64,000 bases of DNA, taken from Turbatrix aceti. Its lineage: Eukaryota; Nematoda; Chromadorea; Rhabditida; Panagrolaimidae. Every line of letters starts with the position of its first letter. The first letter of the stretch is position 1. The position numbers and the translations under genes were made by a program. This document shows positions 42,776 to 53,152 of this stretch, piece after piece. The notes beneath the pieces were generated by a model. It had not been told where the DNA came from. It saw only the letters and a list, made by a program, of their open reading frames with translations, and searched no databases. The stretch is taken from the NCBI GenBank assembly GCA_963969345.1, contig OZ017766.1, positions 8,990,001-9,054,000 of the forward strand. The letters run 5' to 3'.

Positions 42776-44224
42776 TTGCTAGGCGCTCCCTGAGAAGTTC
42801 TGGCGTGTGTTGTGTTGCCTTAGCCACGCCAACCAGCCAGCCGGTTGGTACAATAAGATTTAGTAGTACCTTTCTCGATGGATAGATGGATGGATGGATG
42901 GATGCACTATCATCTACCGCCCAACCCAGCCTTGCCCGTGCCGTAAACAGAGTTACCGCCTTCTGAGTGTTCTCATTTTTTTTGTTTTCCAAGAGTTTTT
43001 GAGACTGTCAGAAAAAATAAGGTTGCGTGCAAGCACGGTCTGGTCTGGCATTTTGATTGTATTTTTTTGGAAAGGTCGTTGGTGACGAAAACAGTTATTA
43101 GGAAATTGTCCATGGCTTTTTTGTATTCATCAGGTATAATAAATATTTATTTGTGCAACTGGAGGGGCAAATAACCGTTTTTTGTTTGCAAATAAACACA
43201 AACATTTATTTAATTTTGTTTGAACAATCGAACGATCGCGACAATTTTGTCCCAAATAAAATTTGTGTTTTTACACGTTAAATAACAATCATTTCCTGAT
43301 AAAAATTTGACATGATTGTTATTTAACGTGTAAAAACATCATTATTACTCTAATTTTACAATAATTTTTATTGTTATTTTGTTTGTTCGTTGATGATCGC
43401 AAATGTGCCGTATTGACTCTATTCTGTCTTATTTTTGACATTGTGACTATCTCGCAAAGAAATGAAAGTTAGTCCGGGTGGTAAATTGGTACCCAGTTGA
43501 TTTTTTTCATGAATCAGGCAGATGAATGCTACCGCCTATACTAAATCGCCGTTGTTGGTCGCGATTCGACTTTTTTTTGGCACATGCAGATCAATTTAAA
43601 AAAATAGGTTTGATGTTACTGTAACATTTTTTGGTTACTGTAACTATTTCCGGTAAATATAAAAAGTGACCGTAATGCTTTCAATTTTGTCTACCGTACT
43701 GAATAAACTCAAATCAGTTGGATGACGCATGCGAATCACAAAGGCATTTTTTTAGGTTATTGTATTTTATTTTTTGGTTACTGTAACTATTTCCTGTAAA
43801 TATAAAAAGTGTTGCGTCAACCAACCGACGCGGCGCTGTAACTCTGAACGATACAACCGAATTAATCAAGATCAGACCACGTGGAGCAAATATGAATTTA
43901 CACCCATTTTGTTTGTTGTACATTTTTTTGGTCTAAAAACAACTTCCGACTCCCAGAATTCATCAATCTGCGTCACAGCAAGTCAAACATCTTTCTGCGG
44001 TTTCTTAGCACCTCACCGTATTTTCACCGTCATCAAATGGCTTCTATTGATGTTTGTATTTATGGTTTCTTTTGTTGAGCCTGTGAAATAGGCTACACAC
44101 TAAATACGTCAGTTTTAAAAAAATTTGCCTATATATTAGAACATCAAAAACTGTTTTCTGATCCATTTTCATTCCGCCCTTCGAGTCACATTTTTTATTT
44201 GGGAAAAAGTCACGTCACAAAAAT
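42776..44224. other. Intergenic region with GATG microsatellite and a perfect 26-bp hairpin
   Basis: Upstream of the receptor ATG is (GATG)n near 42885-42905. At 43267-43292 and 43312-43337 there is a perfect 26-bp inverted repeat (GTTTTTACACGTTAAATAAC... and complement) with a 19-nt loop. At 43610-43690 and 43755-43815 a TTACTGTAACTATTTCC phrase is repeated. No coding exon is seen. Confidence 0.5.
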
Positions 44225-44269
44225 TTGAAGATCAGTTTTTGGCATTTCTATGCAAAGCAGAAGGTTAGC

Positions 44270-44584
44270 ATGAGTTCAGTCATCAGTGTTTTGTCCAGCT
44301 GCACGGGTTTCCATCCGGATTCGACCACTTTCTGTACCAAATTTTCCGAAAATTTAGAAATTTGGTTTCGAAACATCCATTTTCCCAGGGATACGGTCGT
44401 TTGGTTGGTGTCATGGGAAGATGATACTGCGTGCATGTTGGATGAATTGTCAGTAGCCGGAAAGGTTTGGGTGTTTGGTGGACTTCAGGTGCATGCCGCG
44501 CCTCGAATGGCATGCAAATTTGCAATTATTCACTGGCGGAAATTGGAAATTGAAATTGGCACTGGGAATACTAATTTGGCGTAA
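44270..44584 (+). CDS. Possible 104-residue ORF, unsupported
   Basis: An ATG at 44270 opens a frame to TAA at 44584. The translation (MSSVISVLSSCTGFHPDSTT at its start, then WLVSWEDDTACMLDEL) is of mixed composition rather than low complexity, and the region is less AT-rich than its surroundings. I see no splice sites, signal peptide, domain or poly(A) signal. The opposite strand is also open in two phases, so composition or an old transposon remnant could explain it. Listed only as a candidate. Confidence 0.18.
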   Translation: MSSVISVLSSCTGFHPDSTTFCTKFSENLEIWFRNIHFPRDTVVWLVSWEDDTACMLDELSVAGKVWVFGGLQVHAAPRMACKFAIIHWRKLEIEIGTGNTNLA

Positions 44585-44721
44585 ATAGTGTGGAGTTTGC
44601 TTTGGTAGTGTTTGAAAAGGGCAGATAATTATCATTTGTAACTTTTAACGTGAAAAATGGTACACTAAAGTTAAAAGGATTTTACGGGCACTTTTGGTTC
44701 GTGAGACAGTCGAAATGCAGT

Positions 44722-44851
44722 TACGACCACCACCCAGACTAAGGATGTGCAAACTAGACTACCACCCAGACCAAGGATGTGCAAACTAGACTACCACCCA
44801 GACCAAGGATGTGCAAACTAGACTACCACCCAGACCAAGGATGTGCAAACA
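44722..44851. repeat. 32-bp tandem repeat, four copies, built on a MITE end
   Basis: The unit is ACTACCACCCAGACCAAGGA followed by TGTGCAAACTAG. The last copy runs straight into AGCTTTTTGTTGTTTGCGAACG, which is the start of a GTTCG-family element. AAGGATGTGCAAACAGC matches the MITE terminus CAGGGATGGGCGAACAGCC, so each unit consists of 15-17 bp of element end plus about 17 bp of flank. Confidence 0.8.
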
Positions 44852-45170
44852 GCTTTTTGTTGTTTGCGAACGAACACATACAATGTGTTAGATTTTGTTC
44901 AAATAATCGAACAAACGCGAACATTTTTGGCTGTATTCGGAAACGAGAACAAAAACGAAAACGAACAACAGATTTTTTTATCAGTTGTGCTAAATTTTTT
45001 TCTCAAGGTCAAATTTTTTTTTGTATTGTTACCCCAAATTTTGTTCGTTTTATTTAAACAAATTATAATAATAAACAATTTATTTAATTAAAAATCTGTT
45101 CGTGCACAAAACCAAACAAAATCAAATTTGTTCGCGAACAAACCGAACAGAATCCAAATTGTCAGTCACG
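44837..45170. mobile_element. GTTCG-family MITE copy adjoining the 32-bp array
   Basis: It starts GGATGTGCAAACAGC, continues with GCGAACGAACACATACAATG and an AT-rich centre, and ends in GTTCGCGAACAAACCGAACAG near 45155. Structure and order follow the 52674-53144 element, but the right terminal repeat is not recognisable. No coding content. Confidence 0.55.
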
Positions 45171-48100
45171 ACCACCAACGTCGAGTGGTCGACCACCTGG
45201 ACCACCCCCCCCCCCCGGGATAGAACTCAGGCCTAGCAGCCCCCCGACCGACCACCCAGGACGGCGAAAAAGTCAACACTTGCCTCTTCCTTTTTTTCCT
45301 TCTTCCTTGAGCTACTAAATATGCCCCCTCCTTTCATATGGATGGCTGTCGCGTGAATTAGAGAAGGAAGGAGGAAGAAAAGACAGCAGCGACATCAACA
45401 TCGACGAGAGCAAGAGCGGCGAGAACACTGGAGCAGGAAAGGAAAAAAAAATTTTCCTTTAATTAAAGCCGCCTCCATCGAGAGTCGCGGGTCTCCTTCC
45501 TTGCTCGTTTGCTTTTGTCATGGAAAAAAATATCACAGAAAAAAAATATTTATCAACTAAATATTACAGCTTCTGGGAGTTGGTGAGCGCACAGGGGAGG
45601 GGGGGGGGAGGGGGAGGGAAGGAGTCACCTTTTTTTTCTGAATGCGGGTTGGGTTGGTCGCTGCGCGCGTTCACGGTAAATGAGGTAGCGTGTGAGAGCA
45701 AAATGCCATGTCAGACACCTGGGTGTGCTGACAGACAGTCTACCGTAACCCCTCGGGCTTTGGATAAATTAATGGTCTCAAAACGAAAATTTCTGAACAC
45801 TAAAAATTTCTAGGTCTCGACTGGAAAAATTATCAAAATTACAGATTTGAAACCCAAATTTATATTTTTGGTTTTGTTTTGGACCCCAAAATTTCATAAG
45901 ATTTGTAGAAAATCTTTTTCAAAATGCCACCTGCCCCCGCAAAATCACAAAAGTTCACGTTTACCCCAACTGTCACCGTAACAACAGCCAACGCATCGAT
46001 GCCGACGTCAGACGTCAGACGACTTCCCTGGCGTCTTACGCAGGGCAGCGTGGGTGCCCTGACTGCCTCGCGCCGGCAAGCACAAACAAGACAGCCCACA
46101 GCCCTCACAGCCCTCAGCCCGGTGCTACGTGGCATCGCAAAAAGTGGTGGTGACTTTCTAAATATCTTTTTTTTCTCTGTTTTCCATGGCAAAACTCGAT
46201 GCGTGTGCAAAAAAAAAACAAAAACCCACCGTCCCACCGTTGACGAGAAACCATCGAAGAGGGGGTGCCACGTGGAAACACGACAACCAAACCAAAGTGC
46301 AACACTGCCATTGCTCGCAAATCTTCGAATGGCAGCTATGGACCTCGGGTTGGCGATCGGGGTCCCGGTGTGTTAACCCCGGTGGAGCTGGTGCTGTTGG
46401 AGCTGGGGTAGGGGACAAGCCACGACAGCGCAAGCGTGTCTGGTCGCTGCGGTGTAGTGAAGCGAGAATGAGAATGAGAATGAGAATATGAACGAACGTG
46501 AAAAGACAGGAGAGACCTCCTCCGATGTGTTGTCCGCGCCGACGAAGCCACGGCCATAGCCACAGCCAACAGAGCAGGGGGGGAGTGCCACGCGCCGCGT
46601 GGCAGTCTAGTCAGTTCCCTGCCCCGGTTAGACTGCTTGAGGGTCTACTTGCTTGCTACTGCCACTGCCACTCACGCATGCTTGCTTGCTTGCTTGCGCT
46701 ACGCACCATCACAACTATTACCGAGCGTATATATATACTCTGTCCTTGTTGGGGCCTTACACGGAGCATGCAGCAGCAGAGGCGACGACAACGACAACGA
46801 CGAACGGACACGTTCAGCTTCCACGTTCTGGGGAAGAGGAGGAGGAGGAGGAGAACAACCAACAACGACAGCAGCAACGACGAGAAGGCCGACGTGGACG
46901 AGGACGAGGACGGGGACGTGAGGCACCCTTCCAACCATACGAGAGTGACAGAGAGAGACCGCAGCGTTGTTGGTGGTTTTGTTGCCGGGCCACCATCACC
47001 GCCACCGCCACTACCGCCACCGCCGGAGGAGCAGCAGAAGAGACACACAGCTGCGGAAACACAACACGCACACCAACCAACGAACCGAACCCTGTTTTTT
47101 TTTCTTTTCTCCGTTTTTTTTCTTCTGTGCTTTTGCTATCTATCTATGTACTATCTTTCTATCGTTACTCTTCTTCTCGTCGTTCAAGCTGGGGTACGGA
47201 TGGATGTATGAATGGTTGTTGCATGCTTCAAACTAAACATCTAAATATGTTTCTGGCATGCAGGAAAAAAAATGAAAAAACACATACACACACAACATAG
47301 AAGTCGTCGACGACCGGGAAACGATACAAAACGGTTTCAAGCAATCAATGAAAGCAAACGAACAACAAAGATAAATTTATTTTTTTAAAATTTTCCGGAT
47401 GTTAGCAAAATCGCAAAATGGACGATGTTGTAAAAAACCAAGCAGAGAAAAAAAAAGGTTTGCTTACACGCTGCCGCATACGTTTGCAATTATGGGACGC
47501 AACTGCAACAGCACGAGCAGCATGTATGTACATGTGCAACGCACACGATAGTCGCTAAAGAGACTGAATCCCGCCGAACGAAGACAAAGTCACGGACGAA
47601 GACGCAGAAGCAACACGTCTGGCTATTTCCCACCGACTTTTATCCGCGAAGAAGAAAACGAAAATGAAAACGAAAATGAAAATGAAAACGAAAGTAGGCG
47701 ACGACGACACCGACTGATTACGACGCCATCGCTGTTATATATCCTTCTATCCTTTCCGTGCGTCACAGAAGTCAACGGTAGGGGCAAAAAAAACAATGAA
47801 TGCCTACGTCTACACCGCCGATGTAAAAGCCGGATGTTTACTGTTGACAACAAAAAAAAAGTATAAAACTTCAGGCATGACATGAATAAAATTACGACGT
47901 GCGAAGGAGGTTGAAAAATGAAAAATGGGAAAAAAAGTTCGAAAAGGGTTAAAAATGGCTACAGTAGGGTTTTAAACTACATATATTTTTTCATACTAGA
48001 TACAATATTTTTTGAAGTGCCTACTATATTTTAGCCAAACAACAACGGATTTAAAAGCTTCCTGCGTCGTCGCGATAAATCCTCTGTTTAATAAAATATA

Positions 48101-48240
48101 ATACATAGTATCTTCGTCAGAAGTCCGTCCGTTAATCGTTTGGAAAACAACAATGACATCAAACAGGTACATATATGTATCTAGCGTAATATTTATCTAG
48201 ATTTTATAATAACAAAAGCGCGAAAAATCAGGGGTATGTA
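45171..48240. other. GC-richer, low-complexity stretch without a supported gene
   Basis: Contains a C13 tract (about 45206), G-rich tracts (45590-45625), (TTGC)n near 46676-46695, GAGAAT repeats (46462-46490), CAACGAC/GGAGGA codon-like repeats (46780-46880), CCACCG repeats (46985-47030) and GAAAACGAAAAT repeats (47645-47695). Long frames are open in up to five phases at once between 46500 and 47080, which is the mark of composition, not coding. A promoter or a long 5' UTR of a neural-type gene is possible. No splice-supported exon was found. Confidence 0.4.
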
Positions 48241-48423
48241 CAAAAACATACTTGGAAAAGATGGCTGACGATTCTATCAAATCTTCAAAAAACATGCAGC
48301 GTCATTATGTACAACAACAACAACTGCTGACTGCAAAAAAAAAATGTGTGCCGTTGTTGGACGTTGTTGGTCGGCACAACAGAGGACACCCCCGACGCGA
48401 CGTCCGTGTATGTAAAATGTACA

Positions 48424-48560
48424 CACACACTGAAAAAAATCATGTCAGGAAAAACAGCCAAATTTGGCTGTTTTTGTGCTATTTCCAAAAACGACAGTTT
48501 TCTCTGACACATTTCTGGCTGTTAAAACTGACACATTTGGCCACAAAAACTGACAAATGG
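48424..48560. mobile_element. Palindromic MITE, copy 1 (CACTGAAAAAAAT family)
   Basis: Begins ACACACTGAAAAAAATCATG, then TGTCAGGAAAAACAGCC, the palindrome AACAGCCAAATTTGGCTGTT, and ends with AACTGACACATTT and AACTGACAAATGGG words. The reverse-oriented relative at about 51655-51790 shares the CACTGAG/AAAAATT start and the AACAGCC palindrome. No coding content. Confidence 0.55.
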
Positions 48561-48817
48561 GTTTTTCCCGCGCTTTTTCGTTGCCCTGCTTTTTGCCATT
48601 GATTACCCCCTATTGTGCCATTCAAACCGTAGTTTACATCATAATTTATCATTATCAAACAAATAATCAACAAAAAAGCATACACAAAAAATCAGCGGAA
48701 TTTGTCGTTCTTGTGGAGCTGTTTGCTCGTCTGTTTCTGTTCTGGAGTGTCACCGTGAGGCCAGAGCTTGCAGTAGCCGTTGTCGAGTTCATCATGTCGT
48801 CGCCGTCAACGTCGATT

Positions 48818-49298
48818 TCACCGCTGCCCCTTGACCGTTGATGAAGCCGATTGGGCCTAAAAATCAAGAAAATTAGCTCGGTTTTCAATTTTTTTCCAAA
48901 AACTTACATTTTGCATGCAGGCAAGGATGTCTGAAGGCTGTGTGAAGTAATCTGAAAGCTTGAAGGACTTACTGAATACAAAATAAAACCCCAGCCATTT
49001 TTATCAAAAAATTTGATGCCAACTGCCTTTCAATCATTTTTCACCTTTTTTTGCAATTGTGAAGCCAAATCTTGGCACCCCAGCTGTCGCAGCGCAATCC
49101 TACCTAACAATTTGCAGAACTCTCATGGCACAATCGCATAAAAGGGAAAAAAATGATTAAAACTTGGTTGGTATACAAAAAATAGTGAAACCGCCCCAAA
49201 ACTTGGAAAAATTCAAAAACCTACGTCAGTGGAGGAAGGTTCGCTCGGATAAGGGTGCCGGTAGGTTGTACATGCTTGGAGGGTGTTGCCGGAAGAGT
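48818..49298 (-). CDS. 3' end of an unrecognised multi-exon gene (three terminal exons)
   Basis: Complement of 49225-49298, 48908-48971 and 48818-48856 join with compatible phases: donors GTAGGT and GTAAGT, acceptors GTTTCAG, GTATTCAG and GATTTTTAG. They read TLPATPSKHVQPTGTLIRAN, then LPPLTKSFKLSDYFTQPSDI, then LACMQNAQSASSTVKGQR and stop. The piece is Pro/Thr/Ser-rich, then a short amphipathic segment, then a polar end. The exon at 49298 begins in phase 0 after a good acceptor, so more exons should lie at higher coordinates; I could not find convincing ones in the following 14 kb. No family is recognised. The downstream reading past 48818 is not conserved-looking. Confidence 0.5.
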
Positions 49299-49409
49299 CT
49301 GAAACAAAACCAAAACAATTCACGCTAAAAAACAACAATTACAACACGAACGAGAAAAAAAGAACATAGACAAAAAAAGAACAAAGTTGGGCTGATCAAG
49401 CCGAGCGCT

Positions 49410-50300
49410 GCGACGCAACATTCGTGTTGAGACTCCTCAACAACGGAAAAGTTGCAGAACGCGCTATTTGTAAAATTAATTGGACGAAATTTATTTCTAA
49501 ATTCGAAAACTTAGGTTTTTGAATAGATATTTGTAAGTTTTTTGTTTTGATAAAATAGAATCAAGTATTGTTGTTCGAACTGGGCTATTGGCGTTTTTCA
49601 AAATTTTCATTTTTGACAAAATTAAAGGAGGTGTACTAGAAAATTCATTACTTGGTAAAAAATAAAGCTACACATGCAGTAAAAAATGAATTCGAAGCGC
49701 AACAAAATTCTCTATCCATTAAAAATATGCACATGCTTCACCATATTTTTCAAATGCCTGAAAAACTCAAACTTCCAAAATTTTTTTCCGAAAAATGAAT
49801 TTTCAAAACTTTTTCGAACTGTAATCCAAAAACTAAAATCAGAATCGGATTCTACAGTATCTTTTACATCTACACTGATTGTGTCAGAATTTTATATTTT
49901 TTCCGCGCGCCAGTGCAAATTTTCTTCTCAACCTCCCTTTTTTTGATGAGCAGACACCAAAATTTTTCAAAGTAGGGTTCGGTATAAAAATCGGCATGGA
50001 TCGCGTTTGAAATGCATTTACGCGAAAAGTTAGGGTCCGGGGCAGAAATGAACGCTGAAGCGAATGGCGCACTCAGTTTTTTAAATTGAGTTCTAAAAAG
50101 TTCCGAAAACCTAATTTTTCTCAGAAATTTCATTTTTTTCGAAACTTCTAAGGTGATAAGGTATAGTTTTTTCTTCAAAATCAGTTAGAGAATTTAGTTT
50201 CGCTTCAGAATTGCTTTTGATTGCCTTCCTAGCTCATTTTGTTTATGCGCCGCGATTTTTCTACCATACCTCCTTCGATTTTGTCAATTTTGAACGAATT
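49410..50300. repeat. Diverged ~1-kb tandem repeat, unit 1
   Basis: The order of landmarks AATAGAATCAAGTATTGTTG (about 49556), GGTGTACTAGAAAATTCAT (about 49630), GCGCAACAAAATTCTCT (about 49697), TTTCAAAGTAGGGTTCGG (about 49965), GTTCTAAAAAGTTCCGAAAA (about 50090) and AGAATTGCTTTTGATTGCC (about 50207) is repeated about 1020 bp later. The left part also matches 7830-7920. Confidence 0.7.
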
Positions 50301-50504
50301 AAAAAAAAGAATTATGTCAGCATAAAGAACACCCCTGAAACTGTCTGTAAACAAAATTTCATAAAAAAAACTGAATTTTGGGCTGAGTTACATGTTTTTG
50401 TAATTTGGTGCGAAATCCACATCTTCAAAATGCATTGACTCGCGCGCGCAACATGCGAAAGCCTCGGCAGTCTGGTGCGCTTTGGAGCTCTGGACAAAAG
50501 TCGG

Positions 50505-51310
50505 TTGAATTAAATTTATTTAAAAAATTCAAAACAATGAGCGTTTATTGTCTATTGTCTTCCTTTTTTTGGTACAAATAGAATCAAGCATCATCTTTCA
50601 AATGAGGTGATTCCCGTTTTGCAAAGTTGGCATTGGTGACAAATTTGAGTAGGGTGTACTAGAAAAATCATATTTATGTACGTAATAAAGATCGAAAACC
50701 AATCCAAAATGCATTCGACGCGCAACAAAATTTTCTTTCTAACGATTATATTTAGTCCTACTTTAATGATTAGGCCAGTGCAAGAAAAAATTAAATTTTT
50801 GGAATAAAAATTTTGTTTTGAAAATTTCGAAACGTTTTCGAAACCGGATCAAAAAACCAATATCAAAATTAGATTCCGCAGCATCTTTTACGTCTAAGGG
50901 CGGTGTTTCAGAATTTTTTCTCTTTCCGACGCGCCGGTGTATAATTTCTCCTGAACCCTACTTTTTTTGAGTTCCAGGCAACAAAAATTTTCAAAGTAGG
51001 GTTCGGCAAAAAAATCAACAAACGGCGCGTTTGTTATGCATTTTTTTGAAAATTTAGGCTCAGGGGTAAAAATGAACGCAGAATACAATGGTGCTATCAG
51101 TTTTGTGACTCGGGTTCTAAAAAGTTTCGAAAACCTAATTTTTTTCGGAAATTTCAATTTTTTCGAAACTTTCAAAGTGACATAGTGTATATTTTTTTTC
51201 AAAATTAGTTAGAGAATTTTATTGCGCTTCAGAATTGCTGTCCCACGCATTTTTAGCTCTTCTGGTTCACTCACAACGATTTTTTTACCATACCTCCCTC
51301 AAATTCGACA
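50505..51310. repeat. Diverged ~1-kb tandem repeat, unit 2
   Basis: The same landmarks as unit 1 recur at about 50577, 50650, 50721, 50990, 51115 and 51230. Identity is moderate, so the duplication is old. No open frame is shared, so this is unlikely to be a duplicated gene; a mobile or satellite origin is more likely. Confidence 0.7.
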
Positions 51311-51420
51311 ATTTTGGCCGATTTCGGCAATCAAAATTGTTCGAACATTTGTATTTTTGCTTGCCAAAAAACTAGAAATGCCGAATACAATAGAAAAACA
51401 CCATAAAAAAAATTTTCGTA

Positions 51421-51490
51421 TTGCGGGACTCGAACCGCACACCCTCAGCTTCACAGTCCTACCCCCTACCAGCATCGCTATTTTGGAAAA
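51421..51490 (-). pseudogene. tRNA-like remnant (tRNA pseudogene or tRNA-derived SINE head)
   Basis: On the minus strand TAGCGATGCTGGTAG resembles a polymerase III A box and, about 40 nt later, GGTTCGAGTCC is an exact B box/T-loop match. A T-run follows 10-15 nt after the B box. The T-stem is short by one pair and the acceptor stem does not close well, so this is not a functional tRNA by eye. It could be a degraded tRNA gene or a SINE. Confidence 0.4.
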
Positions 51491-51654
51491 AGCTGGGCTT
51501 TTTTTCATTTTCGCCGCGGCTGAAACCAGATGCCTTATCTCCTATCATTTTCACCCAAAGATGATAAATCCACTTTTTAAACGATGCTGGGAACACAAGA
51601 AAACATTTGCATATGCAGAATGCCACATAAAACCCTCAACAACCCAGTTTGAAA

Positions 51655-51790
51655 AACTGAGCTTTTGAAATATGTCAGTTTTTCCTGACAAGAAAATGGC
51701 TGTTTTGAAAACAGCCAAAATTTGGCTGTTTTTTTGTACAAAACGTGTCAGTTTTGAAAACTGACATAAAAATTTTTTCTCAGTGCAGTG
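51655..51790. mobile_element. Palindromic MITE, copy 2 (inverted relative of 48424)
   Basis: Ends in TTTTTCTCAGTGCAGTGTGTG, the complement of the 48424 start, and contains AAAACAGCCAAAATTTGGCTGTT and AACTGACAT/ATGTCAG words. Internal self-complementarity is high. A second hairpin GTCAGTTTTGAAAACTGAC lies at about 51748-51766. Confidence 0.55.
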
Positions 51791-52459
51791 TGTGTCAAAC
51801 ACACATTTTTTGTAGCAGGGTACACCCGTAAAAAGTAAAGTAAAGTTTTTGTCTTTTCTTTAAAAAAAAAGGAAAAGTATTTACTATTTATTTTTTTAGA
51901 AAGCATTAGGATGATTGGGGTTCTCGGAAGGCAGAAAACAAGCAAGCAGAATATGGAGTTTCGTTTTGTTGTCGTCGCTTTTTGTTGCTTATGTACATAC
52001 CTGTAGAAAACAAACGAAAAAGCGACTGTCACGCAAAAGTTGAAGGAAAACTAATGAACTACGTACAATGTAATAAAATATCAAATTTTTCGTCATGAAA
52101 ACGCATAAAATTCGTGCGGAGAAGAAACGGACTCATAATTAGAGAAATTTATATAAATAAATATATTTTATGTATGTATGCGTTTTTGTAAATACATACC
52201 GACCATGTGAGACCACCTGAACAAAAAACCTGCTGTTGATGATTAAACGCATGTGAATCATAGAAAAAATGTTTTTTTTTTTCGATGATGTAATGAGTCT
52301 CTGGAGAAACAGAGCAGAGGCTAAAACGGGCAGGTTTTGCGGAGCCCGTTTCAGGTACAAAACACATACAAAAAATTTGTTTTGCAGTTTTTGAAAAATA
52401 TCTATAAAAATAATTTTCCTTATCATTTTTTTGATACATTTTGAATCATGCTGCGGATC

Positions 52460-52600
52460 ATGGGAAACAAAACGCCAGTTTTTTTGTTCGCAAACGAACA
52501 CTCACATTTTTGAAAAAAATTATATTTGAAGAATCCAACGAACGCAATAATTTTTGATTGTGTTCGCGGACAAATATCAAGCATATATTTTTCTTATCAA
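52460..52600. repeat. GTTCG-family fragment next to the full-length MITE
   Basis: TTTTTTTGTTCGCAAACGAACACTCAC and TGTTCGCGGACAAATATC flank AT-rich sequence. It may be an older insertion into which, or next to which, the 52674 element landed. Confidence 0.4.
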
Positions 52601-52673
52601 TGGTGAGAAAAAAAGACAAAAAATAGGACAGTTTACGTTTTCTCGTTTTATAACAGATAACAGTTTTCGTGAA

Positions 52674-53144
52674 CAGGGATGGGCGAACAGCCGTTTTTTT
52701 GTTCTCGAACGAACACGAACATTTTGTTAATTTTGTTTGAAAAATCGAACGACCGCGAACATTTTTGTCAGTGTTCGCGAACGAATACGAACGAACAACG
52801 AACAGATTTTTAGCATATTTTATACACAATTTTGTCCAAACTGGGCATAAAAACGTAAGATTTGGTATTATGCGTTTTCACGTTTTTGATGACAGTTTTA
52901 CTACACTTTTTATTGCCGAAGACAATTGACACTATTTTTCATTTTTTTGGAAAAATAACATCAATTTTGGCACCATTAAACTGATTTTACCTAAATTTTT
53001 GTTTGTTTTATCTGTTTGGAAAATTTATCTTTGTTCGCGGACGAACTCGAACAAAGCAAATCTGTTTTCGAACAAACACGAACGCAAAAATTTGAATTTG
53101 TTTGCGAACGAACTCGAACGAACACGAACGTTGGCCCATCCCTG
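52674..53144. mobile_element. Full-length 471-bp hAT-like MITE (GTTCG family reference copy)
   Basis: It begins CAGGGATGGGCGAACAGCC and ends GGCCCATCCCTG, so the outer 11 bases are perfect inverted repeats; CAGGGATGGGC resembles hAT termini. Flanking octamers are TTCGTGAA (52666-52673) and ATCGTGAA (53145-53152), a target duplication with one mismatch. Inside, arrays of GAACGAACACGAAC and GTTCGCGAAC lie near both ends around an AT-rich core. The interior matches 3386-3870 in inverted orientation and 63655-64000 in direct orientation. There is no open frame for a transposase. Confidence 0.85.
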
Positions 53145-53152
53145 ATCGTGAA

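Noticed and set aside
45924..46376. A 150-codon frame starting MPPAPAKSQKFTFTPTVTVT
   Set aside because: The opposite strand is equally open, there is no splice support, and the second half is arbitrary after a T-rich run. Could be reconsidered if transcripts are found.
46498..47300. Several long overlapping frames on both strands (up to 237 codons)
   Set aside because: They are open in five phases at once, read as Arg/Thr/Ala or Pro repeats, and coincide with trinucleotide-like GC-rich repeats. No splice sites or domains.
48252..48602. A 116-codon plus-strand frame
   Set aside because: Its second half is the palindromic MITE at 48424-48560; the frame is accidental.
51421..51490. Functional tRNA gene
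   Set aside because: The B box is exact, but T-stem and acceptor stem pairing are poor by eye, so it was listed as a remnant only.
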